Shown here: positions 1 through 10,814 of the stretch, in pieces
Layout of the letters: each line of letters opens with the position of its first letter
Position numbering within the stretch: position 1 is the stretch's first letter
NCBI GenBank assembly: GCA_034638255.1
Contig: JAWPGT010000007.1
Location: 372,001-436,000, forward strand
Direction: 5' to 3'
Source: Coprinus comatus
Taxonomy: Eukaryota > Basidiomycota > Agaricomycetes > Agaricales > Agaricaceae
DNA: 64,000 bases
Made by a program: the position numbers and the translations under genes
Notes under the pieces: model-generated
What the model was told of the DNA's origin: nothing
The model's input: the letters and a program-made list of their open reading frames with translations, nothing else
Database searches by the model: none

Positions 1-1095
1 CATACTAAAAATAATGTTGGTATAAATTAAAATTCACTTATGGATGGGTGACGCAGGTAAAGAACATACCAAGAGATAACCTCTGCGGAATGGAATCCCA
101 CGTGCAGAGTACCAGCTCTTACACCCCAAAAAGTCTTGTGCGTCTTCCAAAAGCAAGTCTTTAATACCAGGGTCGAGAACAATCGAGCTCAGAGGGCGTT
201 TACGACGAGTGGTAACATGACGCCAGCCATCTCTATTTTTGTATTTTAGATGTAAGTTGAATTGTTGCAACAGGATACAATGTTGAGTACTCACGAATCG
301 GAAGTAAATATAGAGATAGCATCCTTTTGGGCCTCTTTAAAGAGTTTCTTAGCCTCGAGTAGAAGCGAATTCAAAGGTTGATGATCCCAAGAGAGAATAC
401 TGGGGGGTGGTTAATAACGGACCTCGTCTATTAATAGTGCATGATGTGTGGCACATACCAAAGTTCCAGATACTCATCTTTGGTTTTATACCAGGACCCA
501 CCATCCCTTTGCAATCGAGTCACCCGACACCAGCGGCGTTTGTACCAGAATGAATGACTGGCAGAATAAGATGGAATATAAGAGAGAAGTCGTCCATTCA
601 TTTCGCCATCGTCTTCTCCCGGGACAAGGACAGCGTCACTCTTTAAGCCGAAAGATCGGGCAGTGATTTCTAGATCACGAGCGTTCCCCCAGGATGGTTG
701 TTTAGAAAGCCAGAGCATGATCCAATCTAAAGCATACATGTGTAAACTGAAAGAAAAATGAATGAAAAGGATAGAAACTCACCATAGCTAGGATCGTCCT
801 CCATAAAGACAGCGGTGATAAAGAACCAGTTGTAAACGGTTGTATATGCCTGCATCAGAAAACGACGGCACATCTCGAAAAAACCGCCAATCAAGAAGAG
901 TTTGAGCCAATCCTTGAGTGCGTCCATGGAGAGCATAGAGCCAGGAATAGAGGGATTTGCATTGGTATTGAAACTTGTGGAGTTAGACCCGACATCGGTA
1001 GAATTGGTGCATTGGACTTGTGCTCCTGGTGGTAACATGGGAGTACCTGCAAAACCAGAAAGAATTTGTTGAACAAGTAACACAGGTGTGGCCAT
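1..1095 (-). CDS. BCS1-like mitochondrial AAA ATPase, N-terminal part (runs off the window)
   Basis: This is the 5' part of a BCS1-type AAA ATPase. In yeast, BCS1 sits in the mitochondrial inner membrane and moves the folded Rieske protein through it to finish complex III. Spliced from ATG 1095, exons are about 1095-784, 726-459, 399-295, 232-70 and 4-1. The protein has a short luminal N-terminus, a membrane segment (LKLFLIGGFFEMCRRFLMQA), then the BCS1_N domain with the typical YIPSYSASHSFWYKRRW and SWYSARGIPFRRGYLL stretches. The last four bases (TATG after splicing) match the start of the Walker A loop (Y-GPPGTGKT) of the family, so the ATPase domain lies beyond position 1. Agaricomycetes carry many BCS1 paralogues, so it may not be the orthologue of yeast BCS1. 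It is divergent from the dolichyldiphosphatase gene across 385 bases. Confidence 0.88.
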
Positions 1096-1480
1096 GTTGG
1101 ATTCGATATAAGTGAACTGGAGGCTTTTAACGGTTTTCGAAATGTATAAGTATAGACATTGATGCTTCCTCGTTTTGGCGGAACCGACAAGATCGAATAG
1201 AAAAACGGGCGTTTACATGCAATATGACTTGTGCATGACTCTTATTGCCTTATGTGATTTCATCTGTCGAATGACTAAAAAAAGCTGTATGAGCGTCCTT
1301 CCAACCCTGTTCCAATATGCAAATGAAGCAGACTATACAGCAAGACAATGGCAACGTGCTGATTACTCCGAACACAAGTTACATGCGTGGGAAAAATAAA
1401 ACACTGGGTTCAAACAAGTGTTTGCAGAGTATTCGTCCGCGTCAGGGTTCACCACGTCATTACAATTGGTTAACACGACA
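1096..1480. promoter_or_regulatory. Divergent intergenic region between BCS1-like and dolichyldiphosphatase genes
   Basis: These 385 bases separate two divergently transcribed genes and must hold both promoters. I see no convincing TATA box or known factor site. Small open frames here are short and have no recognisable domains. Confidence 0.4.
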
Positions 1481-2399
1481 ATGGCAGAACAGAAGGCATC
1501 GCTTGACCTCACGCATGTTCTCTGTAAGTTGCGAATATATTATGGCGATGTTGTGACTCACGAGGATAGCGCCATAGATGATGATAGTTCCATTTTCTCG
1601 CTTGGATTGGCGTTAATCACTCTGAGTCCTATTTTACTCATGGTAAATACATATGCGTCGAATCATATATACTATGACATTGTGTTCTCATACAACCAAC
1701 AGGCCTCTTATGCCGCGCTGGCAGTGCAAACTCGTGAATATCTTGTCATAATCATGTGGGCTGGACAATTGTTCGGTGAAGGATTCAATTATGTTATCAA
1801 GCACGCCATCAAGCAAGATAGGCCAATTCGTGAGTACCACCCTTCAAGCTTCAAGTCGGACAATGATTTTTGTTCAAATGCTGTTGGTTAGAACATATTG
1901 GTAGTGGGTATGGCTTCCCTTCGTCACATAGTCAATACATGGGTTATTTTGCTACTTTTCTATGCTGCCATATGTGCTTCCGTCACCGCTTCTCGAGCAC
2001 TGGATCAAAGTTGCTCGATAACTTTTGGCGTTTAACTGTCTATACTGGTCTTTTAGGATGGGCCGGTGTTGTGGCTTATTCACGGTGAGTCATCGCACAT
2101 CAAGATGCAGAAAAAAGGCTAAAGCTTGATGAAGATATTACCTTGGTTATCACAACGCACACCAGATATTTTGGGGATTCACTATTGGGATAATTCTAGG
2201 TTTTTCGTTATACCTTATCGCCGAGCTGTTACCTAGAAAACATCCCGCCTCATTCCTTGGTAAGACTAAACATTGGGCATTGAGTAATCCAGTATCAATG
2301 TGGCTTCAAATACGCGATGGATGGGCTGTTTGGGCCGATGGTGGAAGGGAAGAGGAATGGAAGCGATGGCGAGCGGAGTGGACAAGAAAGCAAGAATAA
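1481..2399 (+). CDS. CAX4: Dolichyldiphosphatase (PAP2 superfamily)
   Basis: The enzyme hydrolyses dolichyl diphosphate at the ER lumen so that the dolichol carrier of N-glycosylation can be reused. Five exons are supported: 1481-1523, 1578-1642, 1703-1829, 1892-2084 and 2135-2399. Joining exons 1 and 2 recreates the family start LTHVLYDDSS. The three PAP2 phosphatase motifs are all present: KHAIKQDRP (KxxxxxxRP), GYGFPSSHSQ (PSGH-type, here PSSH) and SRYYLGYHNAHQ (SRxxxxxH). Several hydrophobic segments fit a polytopic ER protein. The tail, rich in Trp, Arg and Glu (WADGGREEEWKRW), is also typical of fungal members. The stop is 113 bases before the pantothenate synthetase start on the same strand. 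Confidence 0.92.
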
Positions 2400-2512
2400 T
2401 TATATCGATCTTATCTGATGTAGATGTCTTGGCACCGGGTATAAGTTGTCTCCAGCTCAAAATCAGGCCAGAAGTAAGATAATCCGCTTCTTGGACCACA
2501 AGTTGTTCTTGC

Positions 2513-3768
2513 ATGTTAGCACGCCTACTACCAGTGTCATCTCCAGTTGCTTCCCAAATCTCCCGAGCGTGTTTGTACCATCTAGCTAGAAGAACATTTT
2601 CAACTAGTCTTGTTCGCAAGATGTCCGCTGTTCTACCACCTTCATCCATACCTCTGTTTACGACTACCACATCCTTCAGAGAATGGAGGGATAGAGCATT
2701 TAAGGAGGGTAAAAGTGTTGGATTTGTGCCTACAATGGGAGCCCTGCATGAGGGGCACTTGTCACTTGGTACGAAATTGTATTTATATCACATTTCTTAT
2801 CTAACATAATTATCTAGTCCGACAATCGCTGAAGGACAACGATCTCACAGTTCTTTCCATCTTCGTCAACCCAGCCCAGTTTGCTCCCCATGAAGACCTT
2901 GCGACATACCCCCGAACACTGCCACAAGATATTACCGTCCTTACCTCCCTACATGTCGACCTTCCTATACCCCCTTTCCATGAACCCACCAAAACCATCA
3001 AACAAAATCATGACCAAATATTAATCAAAAAACCTTCTGCGATATTCCTTCCGAACGTAAAGGAAATGTATCCCTCTGGTATCACCCAGAACGTTTCCGA
3101 GCAGAAGGGGACATTTATTGAAGTCAAGGGATACAGTCACCAGATGGAAGGACAAAGTCGACCAACATTCTTTCGCGGAGTCGCGACAGTAGTGACCAAG
3201 CTATTTAATATCATACAGGCGCGTATATTTCGTGTAATTCTCGTCATATATACTAACTGAGATTCAGCCCACGAATGCGTACTTTGGGCAAAAGGATATA
3301 CAACAAGCTCTGCTTCTTAAACGCCTCACAAGGGATCTTCTCATGTCGCAGCCATCCTCCGAGCGCCTGCATATAGTTCCTACTGCCCGCGATCCGGTTG
3401 ACTCACTTGCTCTTTCATCAAGAAATGCATATCTCACTACAGAAGGTCGCAAAGTCGCAACGACATTATACCAGGCCCTTAATGCTGCCAAATCTACTTG
3501 GGAAGCGGGCTCGACCAAGTCGGAATGCATTACGAAGGCAAACGAACTTGTACAGGCTCGGATTAAACAACTCCGAGAAAATAAAATTGACGTCGAAATG
3601 CGTTTGGACTTCATCGAACTTAATGATCCGGATACTTTCGATGTTGTAGAGAATAATGCTACCAAAAAGGATTTGAATACGGCACTCCTAAGCGGTGCAT
3701 TGTTCGTGGGAAAGACTAGGCTAATTGATAATCTCATACTGGGCGATGAATCAAAAATTATTGGGTAA
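2513..3768 (+). CDS. PAN6: Pantothenate synthetase (pantoate-beta-alanine ligase)
   Basis: The enzyme joins pantoate and beta-alanine using ATP, the last step of pantothenate (vitamin B5) synthesis before coenzyme A. Exons are 2513-2768, 2818-3218 and 3268-3768. The ATP/pantoate-binding signature PTMGALHEGHLSL, the IFVNPAQF and YP motifs, FRGVATVVTKLFNI, FGQKDIQQ and LSSRNAYL are all present and in order, so it looks complete. The second intron (3219-3267) appears to use a GC donor (CAG|GCGCGT) with a good TACTAAC branch site; no GT donor keeps the frame with a normal intron length. From the first ATG there are about 36 residues rich in Arg, Ser and Leu before MSAVLPP, which look like a mitochondrial presequence. 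A second start at that Met (2621) would give a cytosolic form. Confidence 0.93.
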
Positions 3769-3853
3769 TTATATCTATGGAAAATGTACTGATTTATAGA
3801 CTATATAATTGGATCTAGGATTTGGGTAATGAACATATCTAATATTCGTACAA

Positions 3854-5191
3854 TCATGCAGCTAGATACTGTTGTTCAATCTCTTTAACCTGTGGAGTGG
3901 TTCTCCTTAAAACTTCTAGGAGATCATCCTGCCATACCTATCAACATTTGAACCACGAAAATATCAAGATGGACGGACCCATAACTTCTTTTCCCTTTTC
4001 CTGCCTTCTTCGCCAAGCACGAAATTCGATGGTTCCTCGATCTTGGAGACGTTTATGTACCCACCTTTCAACTCTTGTTCTGAAGAGGCATCTTCAGCAC
4101 CGGCGACCGCAGCCCACACTAGCTGTCGACTTCCTTGTTCTGTTGTCCGAGCCATCATTTTCTCGGCCACTGACACAGCTGGATTCGTCATTTCTCTTCT
4201 CAGTTCGGAGTAGCAGAAACCAGGATTGACCGCATTGACAATTATCCTTTTGTTCTTCAGGTGGTCATTCAGGGCCCGCATAAAGAAAATGTTGAGGACT
4301 ATGAAAAGTGGAATTGTAAGCAGCATTCTCCAAAGAGTTAGAAGTAAGATCCACTCTACGTTTGGTGTCCTGATACCTGGTCCTCAGTACTCTGTGTCCT
4401 GTGAGTATTTGGAGAGCATATATGACTTGTCAGCTTACTCAGGTTTGCAGTATTCAGCACTACCCAATGTTTCAAAAGCATTTGGGCTATCCAAGACATC
4501 ACTACCCAACGTTGACCAATAATGCACCTCGCTAGAAACAACAACAATTCGAGGTGTCGTGTTGTACTCCTTGGCTGTCTCCAAAATCTTAGGAAGAAGT
4601 AGGATTGCTAGCAGTGAAAGTGACATGCAATTCACTTGTAACCTGAGGATAGAAGTCGATTCAAACGCATTATCGAATCCCACAAAGTTTATGCACACGT
4701 ACGATGACTCATAACCATCCACCGTTGCAATATATTTGAACTTGCCGACTGGAAAGATAGCCGCATTCAAGATCAAAATATCGATTCTTTCCAATTCCTT
4801 TGTTGCTCTTTCTGCAAAGCTTTTCACGGATGTGAAGTTACATAAATCCACAAGCCATAATCGCATATTATCACGTCCAGTCTCTTCTTCTAGACCTATT
4901 ATCAAAGAATGAATAAATGCATTATAAAGTCAAAACAGCTCCCCTCCGGAAATCGATAATAATGATAATGCAAGACAAACGTTTTATAGCCAGTTCTCCT
5001 TTCCCGCGACTTCGACATCCGAGTATAACATTATCCGCACCCATATTGGCGAAATGTTTTGTCGCTTCAAACCCCAAACCCGTATTCGCTCCCACGACCA
5101 CGACATTCTTACCACTCAAATCCGCTTTGACTACCGGTGGAATAGTGCGAAATTGATCGCATATAATACCAAACCAAGATTTTTTCCCCAT
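3854..5191 (-). pseudogene. Short-chain dehydrogenase/reductase with a broken catalytic motif
   Basis: This is a classical SDR of the retinol-dehydrogenase/WW-oxidoreductase type. Exon 1 (5191-4981) carries the cofactor motif GANTGLGFEATKHF, exon 2 (4895-4703) DILILNAAIF, exon 3 (from 4642) the catalytic-Ser strand IVVVSSEVHYW. In exon 3 an in-frame TAA (4437-4435) follows EYCKPE. The next codons, still in frame, read ADKSYMLSK, which is the catalytic YxxxK, and no GT donor follows it at the expected place. The 3' part then resumes (LNIFFMRALND, NAVNPGFCYSELRREM) and ends with a last exon (3903-3854 region) encoding DDLLEVLRRTTPQVKE to a stop. A splice from the GTAAGC overlapping the TAA to an acceptor near 4335 restores the frame but removes Tyr and Lys. 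So either it is a pseudogene or it encodes an SDR without its catalytic pair. Confidence 0.72.
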
Positions 5192-7691
5192 AGTAATTGC
5201 TTGAGAATTAGTAAATTGTGGGTCGTAAAGCGAAGAGATTGACGAAATCTGTAAGGAGTGGTCAAGTAGTAGGCTGGTGGGAAGATAAGATGAAAACTCT
5301 TTTTGAAGTGTGGCAGACTGGTTTCAATCCAAATCTTTCATTTCAGGAGGATGACAGCTTGGACGTCAAGATTGTCTCATAATACAATCATGCATCAAGC
5401 GATGACATCTTTTAAAACGTAGGTGTTAATAGCTTAAATTGACGTATAGTACCAACCATATGTAGGCGCATTGCACTATCATACACTACTCTCAATCCAG
5501 CAAGACAGATTCTTCAGGAAACAAGTGATCTATATATAATTAATTACTAAAATAAAGAAATCAAGATGATGAATATATCCTTCGCTTTCGGTTCCAGCTT
5601 TGTCAAGGATACAAGGAGATCATTCACACACTCTCAAGCCCACTTTTACCTCCAATTTTACCGACGGTTGCGAATACAAGTTGTCAGCACCTTTTTCAGT
5701 TGGTCCGGCTACTAAATTCTCCATCCTCGGAGAAGAGGGGAAATAGTCCACCCTCGTCGTAACTCAGAGTGACGGTAAGTGGGGTTTGAAGGTGTTGGTA
5801 AGGGATAGGTTGGTGCACAGTATGGTGAGTTAGTTCCGGAGCGAAGATGATACCCATGAGCAAAGTTGCCATACGTTAGGGACAGCTCTAATAACTTATG
5901 TTTAGAGTCGGGATATCTAGTTTTGGGTGTTCTTCAAGAAAGGAGAAACAACTAGATTCGCTCAGATTATCAATAAAGTGGCAATAGCTTACTAGGGTAT
6001 ACAATAGCTTTCACTTCCCAAGGTTTCTATAGTGCTTTAGAGCGCGTCTTCCTTTATAGTGCAAATGAAGTGAAGACTACTCACCACTAGGGTAATTCCT
6101 GCCACCTGGTGTACATAGATGTGTTTTGCCTGTTTCAATCATACGAGGCAATAGGAGTAGAGTCATAAGAGAAGTTGGCAAGACGTTAACCTACAGACTT
6201 AACTACAAATGAGTAAGGTGATATACGCCCGCGTACTACGAGAAGATGTAATACTTACGTTACTTCCTCCTCAGTTAGTGTGCATTTAGTAGAGACGCTG
6301 GGAAGAATTCCCCAGCGTTAACTAGTAATATTTCCAACCTTTGAAGATCTTCTAGCACCTTCTCGCAGAACGCCTTAACTAAGGCGAAGTTCGAACTTTC
6401 AACTAGCTGAGGTCAACTGACTACATCTCGGTTTTTACTGTCACCAGTCTCACCTTTCAAACCCATACTTTAACGACCTTCTGTCAGAATTTAATACCAA
6501 GCAACTCGAAAACAATTCAACGTTTGATAGCACTACCACCTCTCTCTTGACTTCTACAGGCCATAGCTAATCGTTCAGCTCCCATGTTGCCATAATGTCT
6601 TGTTGTTGCGTAACCTATTCCTGTATTGGCACCAACGAAGATCACACATGGATGACTACTGACTGCGGTACTGTGGCCACCAGTTTATAACTAGAATATT
6701 GAAGTCTTAGTCCACAACAACTTTGCGAATCGGCGTATCCATTCTAGGTGTAACTATATGCTTAGCTTCCATCAACATGAAACCGGGAGATAGGCATATA
6801 CAAGTTCTTCCATCCATATATACATTGGAGAAAAATAAAAGGAAGGCCATAGGTTGGACATTGGTCATGCATGATCCATGCCATTGATATATACTTCCAC
6901 AGTACGACGGGTTCCCCACAGACAACGGAAGCTTGGCAGGTAGATTGTTTTATACGACTCACCAAGGGAATAGCCAAGGAATAGTACGAAGCTTTATGCC
7001 TGTACTTCCGAGGATTTAAGGAACGAATAAAGTGTAGAATGTGCGATCACACAACCTAAAGTGTACCTAAAAATAGAAAAGGCCCACATACGCAGCCTGG
7101 ATGCACAAAATGTGGTTGATTAGTTGTGCATATAGTGCAGACATGCTGGAATACAGGTACAACTCGTTGCTGTCATGTAATAGATTTTGTTATCTGGTTA
7201 CCATGAAAATCTGAGGGTATTGATGTGATAGATCATGGCAGGCAGTGGCTTCGCCCGGAGCCGCATCCAGGCTTTACCCCTGTGTTACCCCTGCGCCCGT
7301 TCGCCTATAGATTTGTGATCGAATCCTGAATATTGAATACATATTGAATACATCAACTCATGTTCCTGTGCCTTCATTAGAGCTAATTATAATTATCTAC
7401 CACCTTGTTACCACCTGTTACCACGAGTCGATCGATGTTTCGACCCCACTCAGCAAGAAAATAACTCATATTGAATGATTGAGTGGTGACGTTGAACGTT
7501 GAACATAACATTGGTGTTGAATATTGAAGGTTTGAATCTGAACTTCAGCGAATTATTCGAAAAATACTTTACATCATAATTATAAATACTACAGAAAGCA
7601 AAAAAAAAAGAATCAAATGAGCAAAACAACCTCGAAAATGTTCTATCCATTAAAGGATACCCATAAAGCTAAAAGAAATATGATATGCGTG
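5192..7691. other. Gene-poor spacer containing a decayed SDR relic
   Basis: About 2.5 kb without an intact gene. The only coding-like signal is the degraded dehydrogenase copy annotated separately (5559-6692). The open frames at 6707-6977 and 7450-7650 have no recognisable domain and no neighbours that would extend them. Confidence 0.6.
5559..6692 (-). pseudogene. Relic of a second short-chain dehydrogenase
   Basis: On the minus strand, about 6660-6518 reads CVIFVGANTGIGYATTRHYG, then NMGAERLAMACRSQERGGSAIKR. This lines up with the first exon of the neighbouring SDR (VVVVGANTGLGFEATKHFANMGADNVILGCRSRGKGELAIKR), down to a possible donor at the same codon (AAAC|GTTGAA versus AAAC|GTTTGT). About 5627-5559 reads VNDLLVSLTKLEPKAKDIF, resembling the last exon of that gene (DDLLEVLRRTTPQVKEI). 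No clear middle exons or start codon survive between them. Stops lie upstream of the cofactor motif. It is best read as a tandem duplicate that decayed. The N-terminal match is strong; the C-terminal match is weaker. Confidence 0.6.
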
Positions 7692-8795
7692 TTACATGTT
7701 AGTGACGCCCATCATTGACATTACATGTGTTTCAGGTCCTCGATCTTTTTTGTATAATGGGGGCTGCACAGATGCAGACGTTTGTGAAAGCTGTGGAACA
7801 ATAGGATTGATATTAAACTTTCAGTATTTATCGCAAAAAAAGAGGCGGGATGGCATTGAGCATCCCACTAACCTGTAATTCTCTTAGTTCCTTTCTTTTT
7901 CGTATCACGCGCAGAATGTATATCACAAGGACGTAGCATGCAAGCGCTCCGACGCAAAGGCCGAGCTAAAACGAGAGAGAAGTAACATAATTATGTTAGT
8001 ATTAATCCGAAAAAGAAACTTGAATTTATTACCCCGTTCATCCATTCTACTCGAAGGGTAGGGTTTCCACCTTCTAAGTTCCTACTCCGTCTTCTCACAG
8101 CAACCACCAATTCGATATGAACAATCATCGTAAAGATCGTCATGAACGTTGCAAAGCAGCTGCATAGGAAATTGGCTCTATTTTTTCGAGGAAACCACAC
8201 TTCTTCGGTTGGTCGTGCTGTGGCATACCTCCCCACGCTATATAACACAACGGATAGAAGGAATACCAATATTGAGATGGCAGCGGCTGTATGCGACGTT
8301 AAGCACCCAAAAGTTATGAAGAGATGTAGACGGACTCATAGGGTAGAGAATCAGCATTGAAGTTTGAATCTGGGCCACTACAGTACTCATTCGTGAAGAC
8401 GTTTGTCTAGAATGAAAAAAAAATCAGAATCGCCATTCCCGATTTTCCGGTGTGTAAACTCACAGCGCCTCGCTAATGTCAGCATCAAGTGTCCAGCCCA
8501 GATCTCGAGTGCATTGTAACAAGTTCCTAATTGCAAGGAAGCCAAACTAAATCAGGATAAGTGGGAACGATGATAGAGACGACCACACATACCTTCCCTC
8601 CGAAATACAATAACCCCATATTCCGAACTCCACACGACGCGTTGAACCATTCACTTCCGCTACCAATCTAAACATTCCAATGGTTCTGAAAACCGGGACG
8701 GAAACTGTTGCTGCTAGAAGCAAGGACGATGCTAGTGCCATCAAGAAGAGGGCTACTAGAAATGGGCCGCCGCCACCCCCTTTGACCTTGAGCAT
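7692..8795 (-). CDS. Four-helix SUR7/PalI-like membrane protein
   Basis: The first exon from ATG 8795 encodes one membrane helix (FLVALFLMALASSLLLAATV) and then FGIWGYC. The next exon (about 8526-8464) adds CTRDLGWTLDADI. The pattern of helix 1, G-x-W/F-G-Y-C, then Cys and LG(W/Y) in an outside loop is that of the SUR7/PalI family of fungal plasma-membrane proteins (eisosome or pH-sensing). Three more helices follow: ISILVFLLSVVLYSVG, FATFMTIFTMIVHIELVV and LGLCVGALACYVLVIYIL. A short charged tail follows. The last exon is chosen by the GTTAGT donor and TTCCACAG acceptor, giving a stop at 7692; without that splice it would end at 7828. The exon joining loop to helix 2 (about 8400-8290) is not fully resolved. 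It has a tandem relative at 9.3-10.5 kb. Confidence 0.62.
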
Positions 8796-9283
8796 GATTT
8801 AGAGCGATTGCTTCTCTTCTTGAGACCGGACAGAGTGGAAGGAAGGAAAGGGAGGAAGGCAATGATGCATCAACTGGGTATGAAAGAGGGGCTATACAGC
8901 GGGCGGGCGTTTAACATATACTGTTCCTGACTCAAGGGAATATCTCGATTTCTGCATTTTCCCCCTTGACTTAATAGATTCGGTAACCTCCTCCCGGACT
9001 CATCCACCTGATTGATTGATGTTCTTCGATGTTTCGACTTCTGTCTTCACATATCCGGCGAGTAACTGCGCATATCCTCGTATTTTTAAACTGGATACTT
9101 ATAGACACTTCAGGGTGGAGTAACGCCTGGTAAAGGTTAAAATCAGAACATTCTCTCACTTTTCTATTGTGTTATCTATAGTACATCGTAGAATCGTTCC
9201 ACAGGGCCTCTTTGAGTCTGGGTAGATAGACCGAGCGAGATCCGAAGATTTCATCAATGAATAAAAATGCTTAGTATTATTTT
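8796..9283. other. Spacer between the two SUR7/PalI-like genes
   Basis: About 490 bases. It must contain the promoter of the downstream gene (start 8795). I see no other gene or clear element. Confidence 0.4.
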
Positions 9284-10451
9284 TTAAACATACGTAAATG
9301 TGCCTGACGTTTCTTTCCGTTGATACCAAGAAATTATGTATTTATGATTTGGTCCTCTGTTATTATTATTTGGAAATTGGCCTTTGAGTGTAATTTCTCC
9401 GGCTCTCTGGCAGTTAAGAGTAGTATTACAACATTCAACAATCATTATGGTACAAGCTAATGCAACGATTGTAATCCATACCTAGAAATCGAATAATTAA
9501 GTCTACAACCCACGAAAAGGAAGAAAAGGATGAAAGCACTCACTCCATTTTCACTATTCCTCAACCACCTCGCTTTGCTTTAACCCTCATAACCATCACC
9601 ATCAAAACAATAAATGAGAACAAATTGAACAAGCAAGCTATACCACTGATAGCAGTCAGTAGGAAAGGTATACTTAAGTTTCCTCCTGATGTATTCTGTA
9701 TTTCTATATTGTGTCTGTGCCTCCTTATAGATCTTTTCTGTACCAATAAATATATCGTACAAATTACACAGAGTAATCTAGATAAAGCAGCTGGTGGAGG
9801 ATGGTGTTAGATTTCGGACAAGATGTCAAATGTCAAATGCCAATGTCGATGTCGATGTCGATGTCATTGCCAAGTGAGTTGGAATGGTAGAAGTAAAAAC
9901 ATAAATGGTTTGTGAAATACCAGGACATGGAATACAAAGCAACGTACCAATAGGAAAGGCCACCAAGTTCCAACAACCGTGTATGTTTCTGAGAAACTAA
10001 AACTGCCTCTCGGAATGTTCCCGGTATCCATCTATTTAGCTCATAATTAAATTCCTCTGCTTCCTCGTCGGAACAAGTATAACCAAGGAAAGATCTCTTA
10101 CAAAGTTTGTGTAACATCAGAACCAACTGTCCATCCTAATCCAATTTGGGTACAATCCGAATACTCAATGAAAGATTATTTATTTTTTTCCATAAAGAAA
10201 CCCCAATCTCGATAAGCTTTCATGATAATGAACTTTCCAATTTTCGGTGAGTACGACGTATTTTCCAATAGGAACAATACAATAACCCAATACCAATCCA
10301 CAAATCTCGGAATCCTATCAACAACAGCTTTTACTCGGAATATTCTAGTGACTTTATTGATAGGAACGGAAAGAGTTATAGTGAGAAGAAGCAATGTACT
10401 GATTGCTACCAGAACAGCAGTAGTTAAAGCATGAACATTCTTTCGTTGCAT
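9284..10451 (-). pseudogene. Second SUR7/PalI-like membrane protein, apparently frameshifted
   Basis: This is a tandem relative of the gene at 7692-8795. From ATG 10451 (MQRKNVHAL) it has helix 1 (VLVAISTLLLLTITLSVP) and the loop to RFVD. The expected LGYC then appears only after a one-base frame change near 10287. The next conserved block, DCTQIGLGWTVGSDVTQTL (about 10156-10103), matches CTRDLGWTLDADISEAL of the neighbour. Later come a helix LLTAISGIACLFNLFSFIVL (about 9650-9590) and a last helix VWITIVALACTIMIVE (about 9482-9435), with a possible stop at 9284. No splice I can see repairs the break at 10287. It may be a pseudogene, or a real gene with a sequencing or assembly error. The exact 3' end is uncertain because GTATGT near 9287 could be a donor. 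Confidence 0.5.
9839..9865. repeat. Short ATGTCG hexamer tandem repeat
   Basis: About four tandem copies of a TGTCGA-type hexamer, inside the second SUR7/PalI-like locus. It sits in or next to an intron and is probably a simple microsatellite. Confidence 0.7.
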
Positions 10452-10814
10452 TTTCAAGGGGGTGTTTACCTAGCTCTGAAACACCTCTTATATACCTCAG
10501 GTCGTGCCTCGCCGGGGCCTCATCAGTTAAATAATTTGTATTGAAAGGGTACTTATGTCCCCTACCGCAATCGATTCATATTCGCTGAACCGTTCAAACT
10601 TCAATTCGAACCGCAACCCATCTACCAAATGACTACTCCCGGATCGATTCTGCCTTATCGTCCAAGTAAAAAGTAAAACGTCCATAAACTCAAAAATAAA
10701 TGTCATTACTTCATTAAAAACGTGAACCAAAAAGTCCATAAAAAACCACGTCACACAAACCATATCAGTACACTCTACCTATTAGTCCAAGACCTTTTAA
10801 TCAAAATCATGGTT
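10452..10814. other. Spacer between VPS9 3' end and the SUR7/PalI-like relic
   Basis: About 360 bases with nothing I can name. It holds the 3' end of VPS9 and the former promoter of the PalI-like copy. Confidence 0.4.

Noticed and set aside
6707..6977. Two overlapping minus-strand frames next to the SDR relic
   Set aside because: No similarity to the dehydrogenase or any family I recognise; probably chance in a decayed region.
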